From contig NZ_JBMOXA010000018.1 in NCBI RefSeq assembly GCF_049316285.1, forward strand, positions 27,298 to 91,297: 64,000 nucleotides of DNA. The letters are read 5' to 3'. Below, piece by piece: positions 33,204 to 41,104 of this stretch. How positions within the stretch are numbered: position 1 is the stretch's first letter; every line of letters starts with the position of its first letter. Under the pieces are notes generated by a model. That model was not told where the DNA came from and made no database searches. It saw only the letters and a program-made list of their open reading frames with translations. The position numbers and the translations under genes were made by a program. The DNA comes from Rhodoferax_B sp049316285. Lineage in GTDB: Bacteria > Pseudomonadota > Gammaproteobacteria > Burkholderiales > Burkholderiaceae_C.

Positions 33204-34530
33204 CAGGACACGCTCCCCCTACGAGCAACAACTGTCGGATTTCCGGCTCGGCTACAGCAAGGCCGGCTGCGTGACATCGATCGTGCTTGTGCTTGCGGGC
33301 TTCGGTCTTGACTATTTTTCCTACCCGGAACGCCTCACAGAATTCACCCTGCTGCGTGTGCTGGTCTCGGTGCTCACGTTTGCCATCTTGCGCGTGTTGT
33401 TCACCGACTTCGGCCGGCAACATGTGCGCGCGCTGACCATGCTGTGGCTGCTGCTGCCGCAACTCATGATCTCTTTCATGATCTATACGACGGACGGCGC
33501 CCAATCGATCTACTTTGTCGGCCTGCATCTGGCGCTCTACGCGGTCGGCATTATTTTGCCCATCAGCTTCGTAGAGGGCGTGGGATTTGGCGTGGTCACC
33601 CTGGCGCTGTATGTTGCGGCCTGTACGTTTCACACCGACGCCGCCAGCAACTCCTCTCGCATGGTGACAAACACCCTGTTCATTCTGTTCTCCGGCGTGA
33701 CCAGCGTGTTCTGCACCTGGTTCAACGAGAAGGCACGCATCCGGCTGTTCCAACTGCAGCACGAAGTGTCCGAGAAGAACGCCGAACTGGTGAGCACCAA
33801 CAAAGCCCTGGCCGAGATCAAGGGCCACATGATGCAGCAGGAAAAAATGGCCGCCTTGGGTACCCTGGCAGCCGGCTTGTTGCACGAGGTCAACAACCCG
33901 GTGAACTACAGCCTCATGGCGCTGAACATGGCGCAGATGGATGCTGCGCCACTGGGCAGTGACATGCTCAAGGAAAGCCTAGCCGATGCCAAGGAGGGCA
34001 TGCAGCGCGTGCAGGGCATCGTCACCGACCTCAAAACCTTTGCCTACCAAAAGCCTGGCGATGACGCGAGCCGCATTTTCCTGTTCGAGAAGGCACTCAA
34101 ATCGGCGCTGCGCCTCACCGGCTTTGAGCTCAAAGGCATTGAAGTCTCTACCGATCTGCCCATGGACAGCCATGTACACGGCGATGAACCGGCGGTGATT
34201 GGTGTGCTGATCAACCTGCTGGGCAACGCAGCCTTGGCCTTGCAGAAGTCGGGCCGCAAGGCGGCGCAGATCGGTGTGCGCGCCGAACGGGTCGATGGCC
34301 GCCTTCACGTCGCGGTGCGCGACAATGGCACCGGCATCACCCCGGAAAACCTGGTGCGTGTGTTCGAGCCCTTCTTCACCACACGCGAAGTGGGCAAGGG
34401 CCTGGGCCTGGGCCTGAGCGTGAGCTATGCCATCATCAACCGCCATGGCGGTGAATTACGTGTGGCCAGTGAACCCGGCGAGTGGACCGAATTCACGTTC
34501 GACTTGCGTTTGGCCAACCTCAACGCCTGA
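33190..34530 (+). CDS. phcS: PhcS-like membrane sensor histidine kinase
   Basis: 446 aa if started at the TTG at 33190; the true start may differ because no strong ribosome-binding site is visible and the next in-frame ATG is too deep. Six hydrophobic segments (about residues 24-44, 53-71, 82-100, 107-128, 131-148, 158-178) form the sensor. The dimerisation helix has the phospho-acceptor in GLLHEVNNP (His232); the ATPase part shows NLLGNAALAL, DNGTGIT and GLGLGLSVSYAI. In Ralstonia PhcS senses the 3-OH fatty acid methyl ester. Overlaps phcB and precedes phcR by 4 bp. Confidence 0.85.
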   Translation: MQATNRTRSPYEQQLSDFRLGYSKAGCVTSIVLVLAGFGLDYFSYPERLTEFTLLRVLVSVLTFAILRVLFTDFGRQHVRALTMLWLLLPQLMISFMIYTTDGAQSIYFVGLHLALYAVGIILPISFVEGVGFGVVTLALYVAACTFHTDAASNSSRMVTNTLFILFSGVTSVFCTWFNEKARIRLFQLQHEVSEKNAELVSTNKALAEIKGHMMQQEKMAALGTLAAGLLHEVNNPVNYSLMALNMAQMDAAPLGSDMLKESLADAKEGMQRVQGIVTDLKTFAYQKPGDDASRIFLFEKALKSALRLTGFELKGIEVSTDLPMDSHVHGDEPAVIGVLINLLGNAALALQKSGRKAAQIGVRAERVDGRLHVAVRDNGTGITPENLVRVFEPFFTTREVGKGLGLGLSVSYAIINRHGGELRVASEPGEWTEFTFDLRLANLNA

Positions 34531-34534
34531 CACC

Positions 34535-35752
34535 ATGTCCTTGACCGAAACCCCTGCCGACCTCGACGCTTCAACGCTTTTGTACGTTGACGACGAACCG
34601 CAAGCCTGCAAGTGGTTTGCGCGCATGTTCGGCAACGAGTTCAGTATTCTCACCGCGTCCGGCGTGGACGAGGCGCTGCAGATCCTGCAGAGCCGAAGTG
34701 CCGACATTGCCGTACTGCTGACCGACTACCGCATGCCGCAGCGCCATGGCCTGGAACTGCTGCGCCTGGCGCAACGCGACCACCGTAACGTGGTGCGCGT
34801 GCTGGTGACCGCCTACGCCGAAAAGAATATGGCCATCACCGCCGTGAACGAGGGTGACGTCTATCGCATTCTCGAAAAACCGCTGGACGAGGCGCTCACC
34901 CGCAGCACACTGCGCCAGGCGCTGGCACAGCACCGGCAACGCTCGTTCGAGCGTGCCATGCACGAACACAGAGCCCTCGCCATGCGCGAAACCCTGGGCT
35001 TTCTGGCGCACGAACTCAACACTCCCCTCGCCACCGTGCGGGGCTATATGGACGCACTGCGCCAACGCTACATTCCGCCGTCGCTTGAAGATTCCAGCCC
35101 CGGAGATAGCCTGGCGGTGTTTCGTGAAGGCAGCCCGGGTGAAGTGCTGGCGGCGCTGGAGTCGGCAGAGCGGCGCACGCAGTATTGCCAGTCCTTGGTG
35201 CAAACGTTTCTGCACTCGGCACGCGATGCCTATCCAGACGCGTCTGCACCGCTGGTCACGGCCAGCAGCCTGGTCGAGTCGCTGCTCGACGAGTACCCAT
35301 TTGACCTGTACGAGCGCAGCATCATGAGCCGTGAAGTACAGCAAGATTTTTCATTGCCGGGTCGGCGTGAACTGGTCTATCTGGTACTTTGCACACTCAC
35401 AAAAAATGCCTTGTATGCGCTGCGTGGCGTAGACCAAGCGTCCCTGCACATCAGCATGGGCTTACAACACGATGAAAATCCGGCAGCCACTGGTGGCCTC
35501 AAAGCGGGCCGGTCCATCCCGTGGATTCGTTTCGTCGACAACGGCCCTGGTATTCCAGCCGAAATTTTGCAGCACCTGACCCATGTCCCAATGACCACCA
35601 AGAAGCATGACGGTGGCTCTGGCATGGGCTTGCTGTTCTGCCGCCGCGTGATGCAGGCGGTGGGCGGCAGCATCGAGATCCACTCCCCTCCCGGGCAGGG
35701 TACACACGTCACCCTGCAGTTCCGGCCCATCCATATTGCTAACCCAAATTGA
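34535..35752 (+). CDS. phcR: PhcR-like response regulator with C-terminal histidine kinase
   Basis: 405 aa from the ATG at 34535. Residues 13-130 form an intact receiver: acidic pair at 19-20, phospho-acceptor Asp64 (LLTDYRMP), Thr92 and Lys115. A kinase domain follows: phospho-acceptor His159 in GFLAHELNTP, N box LTKNALYAL, DNGPGIP and GSGMGLLFCRR. A receiver placed before a complete kinase, with no DNA-binding domain, is the unusual layout known for Ralstonia PhcR, which relays the signal that relieves repression of PhcA activity. It lies 4 bp after phcS and 9 bp before phcQ. Confidence 0.87.
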   Translation: MSLTETPADLDASTLLYVDDEPQACKWFARMFGNEFSILTASGVDEALQILQSRSADIAVLLTDYRMPQRHGLELLRLAQRDHRNVVRVLVTAYAEKNMAITAVNEGDVYRILEKPLDEALTRSTLRQALAQHRQRSFERAMHEHRALAMRETLGFLAHELNTPLATVRGYMDALRQRYIPPSLEDSSPGDSLAVFREGSPGEVLAALESAERRTQYCQSLVQTFLHSARDAYPDASAPLVTASSLVESLLDEYPFDLYERSIMSREVQQDFSLPGRRELVYLVLCTLTKNALYALRGVDQASLHISMGLQHDENPAATGGLKAGRSIPWIRFVDNGPGIPAEILQHLTHVPMTTKKHDGGSGMGLLFCRRVMQAVGGSIEIHSPPGQGTHVTLQFRPIHIANPN

Positions 35753-35761
35753 GAACGGTTT

Positions 35762-36727
35762 ATGAGAGCTGACAAGATTCTGTATGTTGACGACGAACCC
35801 ATGGCACTCAAGTACTTTGAGCGGCTGGTCAACACCATGGCCCCTGTGCTCACGGCATCGTCCGTCGAAGAGGGCCAGGCCATTCTGCAAGCGCGCAGCG
35901 ACGAGATTGCGGTGCTGATCACCGACCAGCGCATGCCCACGGCCTACGGCAATGAATTGCTGCGTTACGCACGCGATCACCACCCCGGCATCGTGCGTAT
36001 GTTGACCACGGCCTATTCCGAATTGGGTGAGGCCATTGAGGCCATCAACACCGGTGAAATCTACCGCTACATCACCAAGCCTTGGGATCTGGAACTGCTG
36101 CGCACCGACCTGCGCAACGCATTGGAGTTATCCAACCTGCGCAGCGAACGCGACGAAATGCTGCGCGAGAAGCTGGCCGTGCAGCAGCAGCAATTGCTCG
36201 CCGGTCGCGTGGCGCAACTCGCGCCCGTGTGTGCCGGCTTTGTACGGCTAGATTACGAGGCCGCCGTACACAGCTTTGTACAAGCCGCGAGCGCCGCCGA
36301 CTGCGCCATTCCCAACATTGACTGGGGGCGCCTGGACCACGCCGAGCTGGCCCAATCTGAAGCCCAACGTGGCGTGGCCATAGGCCAGGCTTTGCGTGCC
36401 GCACAAAGCACCCTGGGCACGTTTGCCGATGCCGCCCAGGCCGGTGCCGCCCTGGTGCAAGCTCTGCCGGGCCGAGTGGAGCTGCAGGGCGGCAAACTGC
36501 TGGTGCTGGACCGCGCCGTGTTCACCGGATTGCTGGAAGCCGAAGCGGGTGCCGCGCCCAGCGCCGAGCAAGCCACCTGGCTCGCCTGGTTGCTGCAATG
36601 GAACCGCCCGGTGCAGGTAGAACGCGCAGACAACGGCTGGGCGCTGCGCCTGGAAGGCAGCACGGTGCCTGCGGGCTGGATGGCCGACGGCATCACTCAG
36701 CTGATCGAGGACGCGCAAGCCCGCTGA
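35762..36727 (+). CDS. phcQ: PhcQ-like response regulator
   Basis: 321 aa. N-terminal receiver (residues 4-122) with acidic pair Asp10-Asp11, phospho-acceptor Asp55 (LITDQRMP), Thr82-Thr83 and Lys106 (YITKPWDLELL), followed by a short glutamine-rich coiled-coil helix (about 125-155) and an Ala-rich C-terminal domain without a recognisable helix-turn-helix, HD-GYP or GGDEF. The last gene of the phc operon in Ralstonia encodes PhcQ, a receiver protein that takes part in the phosphorelay; this matches in position and layout. Output mechanism is unknown. Its stop lies 52 bp before the convergent holA end. Confidence 0.8.
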   Translation: MRADKILYVDDEPMALKYFERLVNTMAPVLTASSVEEGQAILQARSDEIAVLITDQRMPTAYGNELLRYARDHHPGIVRMLTTAYSELGEAIEAINTGEIYRYITKPWDLELLRTDLRNALELSNLRSERDEMLREKLAVQQQQLLAGRVAQLAPVCAGFVRLDYEAAVHSFVQAASAADCAIPNIDWGRLDHAELAQSEAQRGVAIGQALRAAQSTLGTFADAAQAGAALVQALPGRVELQGGKLLVLDRAVFTGLLEAEAGAAPSAEQATWLAWLLQWNRPVQVERADNGWALRLEGSTVPAGWMADGITQLIEDAQAR

Positions 36728-36736
36728 GCATCGCCA

Positions 36737-36770
36737 GTGAAGAGTCCGCCGAACCATAGGGGCTCTTCAC
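36737..36770. terminator. Candidate terminator between phcQ and holA
   Basis: GTGAAGAG (36737-36744) and CTCTTCAC (36763-36770) are perfect arms in the 52-bp gap between convergent gene ends; ACCCGTGTTTT follows on the forward strand. Probably bidirectional. Confidence 0.45.
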
Positions 36771-36779
36771 ACCCGTGTT

Positions 36780-37877
36780 TTAGCTGTAGCTGCCGGCCCG
36801 TTGCGCTGTCTGCGTGGCCGAGCGTGGCGCTACGGCACAGGCACGGCACAACTGCATCGCCAGTTGCTGCAAGGCCTGCCAGCCGTTGGCCGGCCAGCCG
36901 GGGGCTTTCAAGCCTTTGACGATGCCATCGACCAAGTGGGCCGACTGCAATAACTCGGCCATCAACGGAGCGCTGAGGCGCGGCAAAACACGCTCGAACA
37001 AACGCTCCTTGACACCCCACACGCGCTGCTCGCGCAAAGCCATGGGCAGCGGCTTTCCATTGTGCATGGCGTCACGTACCCGTTTCAGCGCACGGATGTC
37101 TTCGGCCAAGGTGTAGTGCACCAAGACCTCGGCCTCGCCCTCGGCCTGCAGGCCGTCGAGCATGCGTTGCACACGTTGCACTTGTCCGCCGAGCACAGCT
37201 TCAGAAAGTTTGAACACGTCATAACGCGCCACGTTGAGCACAGCGTTTTCAATCTGCTCTTCGGTCAACTCACCAGGCGGGAACAACAAGCCAAGTTTTT
37301 GCACCTCCTGGTGCGCGGCCAGCAGGTTGCCCTCTACACGGTCGGCAAAAAACTGCAGCGCACGCTGGCCGGCTTCGCCAGTGGCGACACGTTGCTGCTG
37401 TGCCGCCAGACGCTGCGCGATCCACTGCGGCAGCGCCGCGCGCTCCACCGGGTCGACCTGCACGGTCACGCCAAAACCGTCGAGCGCAGCAAACCAGGCG
37501 CCGCTCTTGGTCATCTTGTCGAGCTTGGGTAACACCACCAGCGTGAGCGTGCTGTCGTTGTCTTGCGCCTGGCGCGCCAGCTGCTGCAGCACGGCGCTGC
37601 CGTCCTTGCCGGGCTTGCCCGAAGGGATGCGCACTTCTACAAGTTGTTTGTCGGCAAACAGGCTGAGTGAACCACCAGCCGCCAACACGCCGCTCCAGTC
37701 GAAATGTGCGCCGGCCACGGTGTGCACCGTACGCTCGGTATAGCCCTGGCTGCGCGCCATGTTGCGGATGGCATCGGCCGCTTCCTGCACCAGCAAAGGC
37801 TCATCGCCATACACGGTGTAGAGCGAGCGCAGGCCCTGCTGGAGCTGAGAGGCGAGTTTGGCGGGGGCGATCTGCAT
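36780..37877 (-). CDS. holA: DNA polymerase III delta subunit
   Basis: 365 aa. Opens the sliding clamp within the clamp-loader complex. The N-terminal AAA-like domain (about 1-140: YTVYGDEPLLVQEAADAIR, then TLTLVVLPKLDK) and the C-terminal collar region (from about 215, FKLSEAVLGGQVQRVQRML) agree with HolA. In Burkholderiales holA usually follows leuS and lptE directly; here 2.7 kb carrying an Lrp-type regulator, ornithine cyclodeaminase and arginase lies between lptE and holA. It follows the Lrp gene on the same strand after 29 bp. Confidence 0.94.
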   Translation of the reverse strand: MQIAPAKLASQLQQGLRSLYTVYGDEPLLVQEAADAIRNMARSQGYTERTVHTVAGAHFDWSGVLAAGGSLSLFADKQLVEVRIPSGKPGKDGSAVLQQLARQAQDNDSTLTLVVLPKLDKMTKSGAWFAALDGFGVTVQVDPVERAALPQWIAQRLAAQQQRVATGEAGQRALQFFADRVEGNLLAAHQEVQKLGLLFPPGELTEEQIENAVLNVARYDVFKLSEAVLGGQVQRVQRMLDGLQAEGEAEVLVHYTLAEDIRALKRVRDAMHNGKPLPMALREQRVWGVKERLFERVLPRLSAPLMAELLQSAHLVDGIVKGLKAPGWPANGWQALQQLAMQLCRACAVAPRSATQTAQRAGSYS

Positions 37878-37906
37878 GGGGTGAGTTTACCGGGCGGCAA
37901 GCCTGT

Positions 37907-38329
37907 CTAAAGCTGTATGGTGGACAGCAGCAGGCTTGTCTCGGTCTGTGAAATGCCGTCGAGCAGGCGGATGCGTGTGAGCACCTGGTCAAACCCTTCC
38001 AATGTATCGGCACGCAATTCGGCGGCAATGTCCCAGCGGCCGTTGGTGGTATGGATGGCCCCCACAGCCGGGTCGCCACGCAAGGCCTGCAAAACATGCT
38101 GGGTGCGATTGCCCTCCACCGCTACCGTCATCCAGGCGCGGATACGTTGGCGCTCGGCTTGGGGCTTGAGGCGCAGGGTGTAGCCAGCAATGGTGCCATC
38201 GGCCTCGAGCCGCGCCAGCCGGTTTTGCACCGTACCGCGCGCCACCTTCAAGGTTTTGGCCAGGCTGGCCACCGGAGTACGCGCGTTGGTACGCAGCAGG
38301 CCTATGAGTTGGTGGTCAAGGTCGTCCAT
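37907..38329 (-). CDS. Lrp/AsnC family transcriptional regulator
   Basis: 140 aa. N-terminal helix-turn-helix (about residues 1-50: DDLDHQLIGLLRTNARTPVASLAKTL, VARGTVQNRLARLEADGTIAGY) and the C-terminal RAM ligand-binding domain (about 65-135). It is divergent from ocd and arginase, with 131 bp between them containing a perfect direct repeat at 38342-38374, so it most likely controls this arginine/ornithine cassette in response to an amino acid, as regulators of this family do. Confidence 0.93.
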   Translation of the reverse strand: MDDLDHQLIGLLRTNARTPVASLAKTLKVARGTVQNRLARLEADGTIAGYTLRLKPQAERQRIRAWMTVAVEGNRTQHVLQALRGDPAVGAIHTTNGRWDIAAELRADTLEGFDQVLTRIRLLDGISQTETSLLLSTIQL

Positions 38330-38341
38330 GATTTATACAAA

Positions 38342-38374
38342 TTGCATCATCAGTCTGAGCATTTTGCATCATCA
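38342..38374. promoter_or_regulatory. Direct repeat, likely Lrp-type operator
   Basis: TTGCATCATCA occurs at 38342-38352 and again at 38364-38374, 22 bp apart (two helical turns), directly in front of the regulator start (38329). A GAGCAATTTTTT tract downstream may be a third partial site. Confidence 0.65.
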
Positions 38375-38461
38375 ACCAAAAATAATGAGCAATTTTTTGG
38401 CTATTCGTTAGCGCAACAAGTTTGGAGAATCTTGGATAGAACACAAACAGGAGAGCCCACC

Positions 38462-39574
38462 ATGGTGAACTACATAGGCATAGACCAATTACGCAAACTA
38501 CTCGCCACCACCGGCCTGCCGGCCTTTTTGACGCGGCTGGCCGACACCATTGAGGCCGACTACCGGCGCTGGGACCAGTTCGACAAGTCGCCACGCCATG
38601 CCATCCACTCAAGGCACGGTGTGATCGAACTCATGCCCACCAGCGATGGACGTTTGTACAGCTGCAAATACGTCAACGGCCACCCGAAAAACACCGTCGA
38701 TGGCTTGTTGACCGTGACGGCGTTTGGCGTGTTGTCCGAAGTGGAGACCGGTTACCCGCTGCTGCTGTCTGAATTGACGCTGACCACCGCGCTGCGCACC
38801 GCCGCCATGTCAGCGCTGGCGGCGCGCCGTCTGGCGCGTCCCGACGCTCGTGTGATGGCCTTGATTGGCAATGGCGCACAAAGCGAATTCCAGGCGCTGG
38901 CCTTCTACCACCTGCTGGGCATTCGCAGCCTGCGCCTGTATGACGTGGACCCCGCCGCCACGGCCAAGTTGCAGCGCAATCTGGCCGCCATGGCGCTGCC
39001 CGGTTTGGACGTGCTGCCTTGTGCCTCCACTGCAGAAGCCGTGCGCGGCAGCGACATCGTGACCACCGCCACGGCTGACAAACGCGCCGCCACCATCCTG
39101 ACGCCCGAGATGATTACGCCCGGCATGCACTTGAACGCCGTGGGTGGCGACTGCCCCGGCAAAACCGAATTGGACCCGGCCATACTGCAGCGCGCCGACG
39201 CCAGGGTGTTCGTCGAGTTTGAACCACAAACGCGCATCGAAGGTGAAATCCAACGCCTGCCGGCCGACTTTGCCGTGACCGAATTCGCCCGCGTGGTACA
39301 GCGCACAGCGCCCGGTCGCACCAGCCCAGACCAGGTGACGGTATTCGACTCGGTTGGCTTTGCACTCGAAGACTTCTCGGCCCTGCATCTGCTGTACCAA
39401 TTGCTGCAAGAACACCCGGAACTCACCACCCCCATCGATCTGCTGCCCGAAATGGCCGATCCAAAAGACCTGTTCGGCTTGCTCGGCCACACCCCAGCAG
39501 GCCCTTGGGTGAACGCCGCCCTGGCTGCCGCTAGGCAAGCCCGCCCAATGCCTGCAGAATCCATCGCACCATGA
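38462..39574 (+). CDS. Ornithine cyclodeaminase
   Basis: 370 aa from the ATG at 38462 with AGGAG upstream; the frame is open far upstream but that is antisense to the Lrp gene. Converts ornithine to proline and ammonia with NAD. The Mu-crystallin/OCD fold has the substrate-binding start and the NAD site ALIGNGAQSEFQALAFYHLLG in the middle, with VVTTATADKR and the conserved GDCPGKTELD motif. It is cotranscribed with arginase, whose start overlaps its stop (ATGA), so the two convert arginine to proline via ornithine. Confidence 0.93.
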   Translation: MVNYIGIDQLRKLLATTGLPAFLTRLADTIEADYRRWDQFDKSPRHAIHSRHGVIELMPTSDGRLYSCKYVNGHPKNTVDGLLTVTAFGVLSEVETGYPLLLSELTLTTALRTAAMSALAARRLARPDARVMALIGNGAQSEFQALAFYHLLGIRSLRLYDVDPAATAKLQRNLAAMALPGLDVLPCASTAEAVRGSDIVTTATADKRAATILTPEMITPGMHLNAVGGDCPGKTELDPAILQRADARVFVEFEPQTRIEGEIQRLPADFAVTEFARVVQRTAPGRTSPDQVTVFDSVGFALEDFSALHLLYQLLQEHPELTTPIDLLPEMADPKDLFGLLGHTPAGPWVNAALAAARQARPMPAESIAP

Positions 39575-40509
39575 ACGACAACCCCTTTCCCACCGCCGTG
39601 CTGATTGGCGCCCCGACCGACGTGGGCGCTGGTGCACGCGGCGCGTCCATGGGGCCGGAAGCGCTACGGGTGGCCGGCTTGAAAGAAGCCCTGCAAAGCC
39701 ACGGCCTGAAGGTGATAGACCAAGGCAACCTCAGCGGCCCGCCCAATCCCTGGCAGCCGCCCGTCAACGGCTACCGCCATTTACCGGAAGTCGTGGCCTG
39801 GAACGAAGCCGTTTGTGATGCCGTCTACGGCGTGCTGCAACAAGGCCAGATGCCCATACTGCTGGGCGGCGACCATTGCCTGGGGCTGGGCAGCATTGCC
39901 GCCGTGGCGCGCCACTGCCGCGAAACCGGCAAGAAATTGCGCGTGTTGTGGCTAGACGCCCACGCCGACTTCAACACCAGCGAACTCACGCCCAGCGGCA
40001 ATGTGCACGGCATGCCCGTAGCCTGTCTCTGCGGCCTGGGGCCCGATGTGTTGACGCGCATCGGTGGCCAGACGCCGGCGCTGCTGCCGCAGCAGATCCG
40101 CCAGATCGGCATACGCAGTGTGGACGAAGGTGAAAAACGCCTGGTGCACGCGCAAAGGCTGGAAGTGTTCGACATGCGCTTCATAGACGAACAAGGCATG
40201 CGCCAAACCATGCAGCAGGCGCTGGCCGGACTGGACGATGAAACCCATCTGCATGTGAGCTTCGACGTGGACTTTCTGGACCCCGACATCGCGCCCGGCG
40301 TGGGCACCACCGTACCCGGTGGCCCGACCTACCGCGAAGCACAGCTGTGTATGGAGATGATTGCCGACAGCGGCAAACTCGCCTCGCTGGACATCGTGGA
40401 ACTCAACCCGGCACTGGATGTGCGCAACCGCACCGCCGTGCTGGCCGTGGACCTGGTGGAGTCGCTGTTTGGCAAAAGCACCTTGATGCGCGACCGCGCT
40501 GGGCGCTAA
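39571..40509 (+). CDS. rocF: Arginase
   Basis: 312 aa. Hydrolyses arginine to ornithine and urea. The binuclear manganese ligands are in the three family motifs: LLGGDHCLGLGS, WLDAHADFNTSE and SFDVDFLDPDIAPG, with the SGNVHGMP loop that binds the substrate amino acid. The length matches classical arginases (about 300), not agmatinases. Its ATG overlaps the ocd stop by 4 bp. A strong bidirectional terminator follows. Confidence 0.95.
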   Translation: MNDNPFPTAVLIGAPTDVGAGARGASMGPEALRVAGLKEALQSHGLKVIDQGNLSGPPNPWQPPVNGYRHLPEVVAWNEAVCDAVYGVLQQGQMPILLGGDHCLGLGSIAAVARHCRETGKKLRVLWLDAHADFNTSELTPSGNVHGMPVACLCGLGPDVLTRIGGQTPALLPQQIRQIGIRSVDEGEKRLVHAQRLEVFDMRFIDEQGMRQTMQQALAGLDDETHLHVSFDVDFLDPDIAPGVGTTVPGGPTYREAQLCMEMIADSGKLASLDIVELNPALDVRNRTAVLAVDLVESLFGKSTLMRDRAGR

Positions 40510-40512
40510 AAG

Positions 40513-40574
40513 CCCCCCTCAAAAACACAAAGCCCGGCCGAATTTGCATCCGCCGGGCTTTGTTTTTTGAGGGG
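40513..40574. terminator. Large bidirectional terminator between rocF and lptE
   Basis: CAAAGCCCGGC (40528-40538) pairs with GCCGGGCTTTG (40552-40562), followed by TTTTTT; outside it CCCCTCAAAAA and TTTTTTGAGGGG extend the symmetry, so it serves both convergent ends. Confidence 0.9.
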
Positions 40575-40579
40575 CGAGG

Positions 40580-41104
40580 TCAGATCTCTTTGACCGATGC
40601 CAAGCGGCGCATCACCTGCTGCACGATGTCGGTCTGCATATTGCGATAGAGCAAGGCCTCTTCCGCATCTTTACCCAGCGCTTCGGTTTCCGAATAGCTG
40701 ATTTCGCGTCGCTGCACGATCTCTGAATCGGGGATCAACTCCTCGCCGGCGGGTGTGCGCAGGCGGAACTTGAAACGCGAGGTGAGTGTGAACTCCTGCA
40801 CCTGCCCGGCCGAGCTGCGCGTGGCCACCGATTTCACGCGTTGGTCCAGGATCACCACCAGCACCACATCGGCCTGGGTCAGGCCCAGCGCATCGTTGCG
40901 CACAGTGACCTTGCCACCGGCAGCAATCGTGCGCTTGAGCTCATTCGCCAGCGAGGATGATTCCGCCGCCTGGACGTAGATGGTGTTGAACACATAGTCC
41001 GGCGCCTGGCGCAGCTTGAAGCCGCAGGCGGAAAGACCTGCCGCAGCCGCGGCAACGGCCACGGGGCGCAAGCACTGGCGACGTGAAATTGGCGCGCCGC
41101 GCAT
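40580..41104 (-). CDS. lptE: LPS-assembly lipoprotein LptE
   Basis: 174 aa. Signal peptide ending in a lipobox (LSAC, Cys27, followed by GFKLRQ), then the LptE fold (VFNTIYVQAAESSSLANELKRTI, DIVQQVMRRL at the end). It plugs the LptD barrel in the outer membrane and helps insert LPS. The start codon shares one base with the leuS stop codon, so translation is coupled. It would normally be followed by holA, which is here 2.7 kb further. Confidence 0.92.
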   Translation of the reverse strand: MRGAPISRRQCLRPVAVAAAAAGLSACGFKLRQAPDYVFNTIYVQAAESSSLANELKRTIAAGGKVTVRNDALGLTQADVVLVVILDQRVKSVATRSSAGQVQEFTLTSRFKFRLRTPAGEELIPDSEIVQRREISYSETEALGKDAEEALLYRNMQTDIVQQVMRRLASVKEI

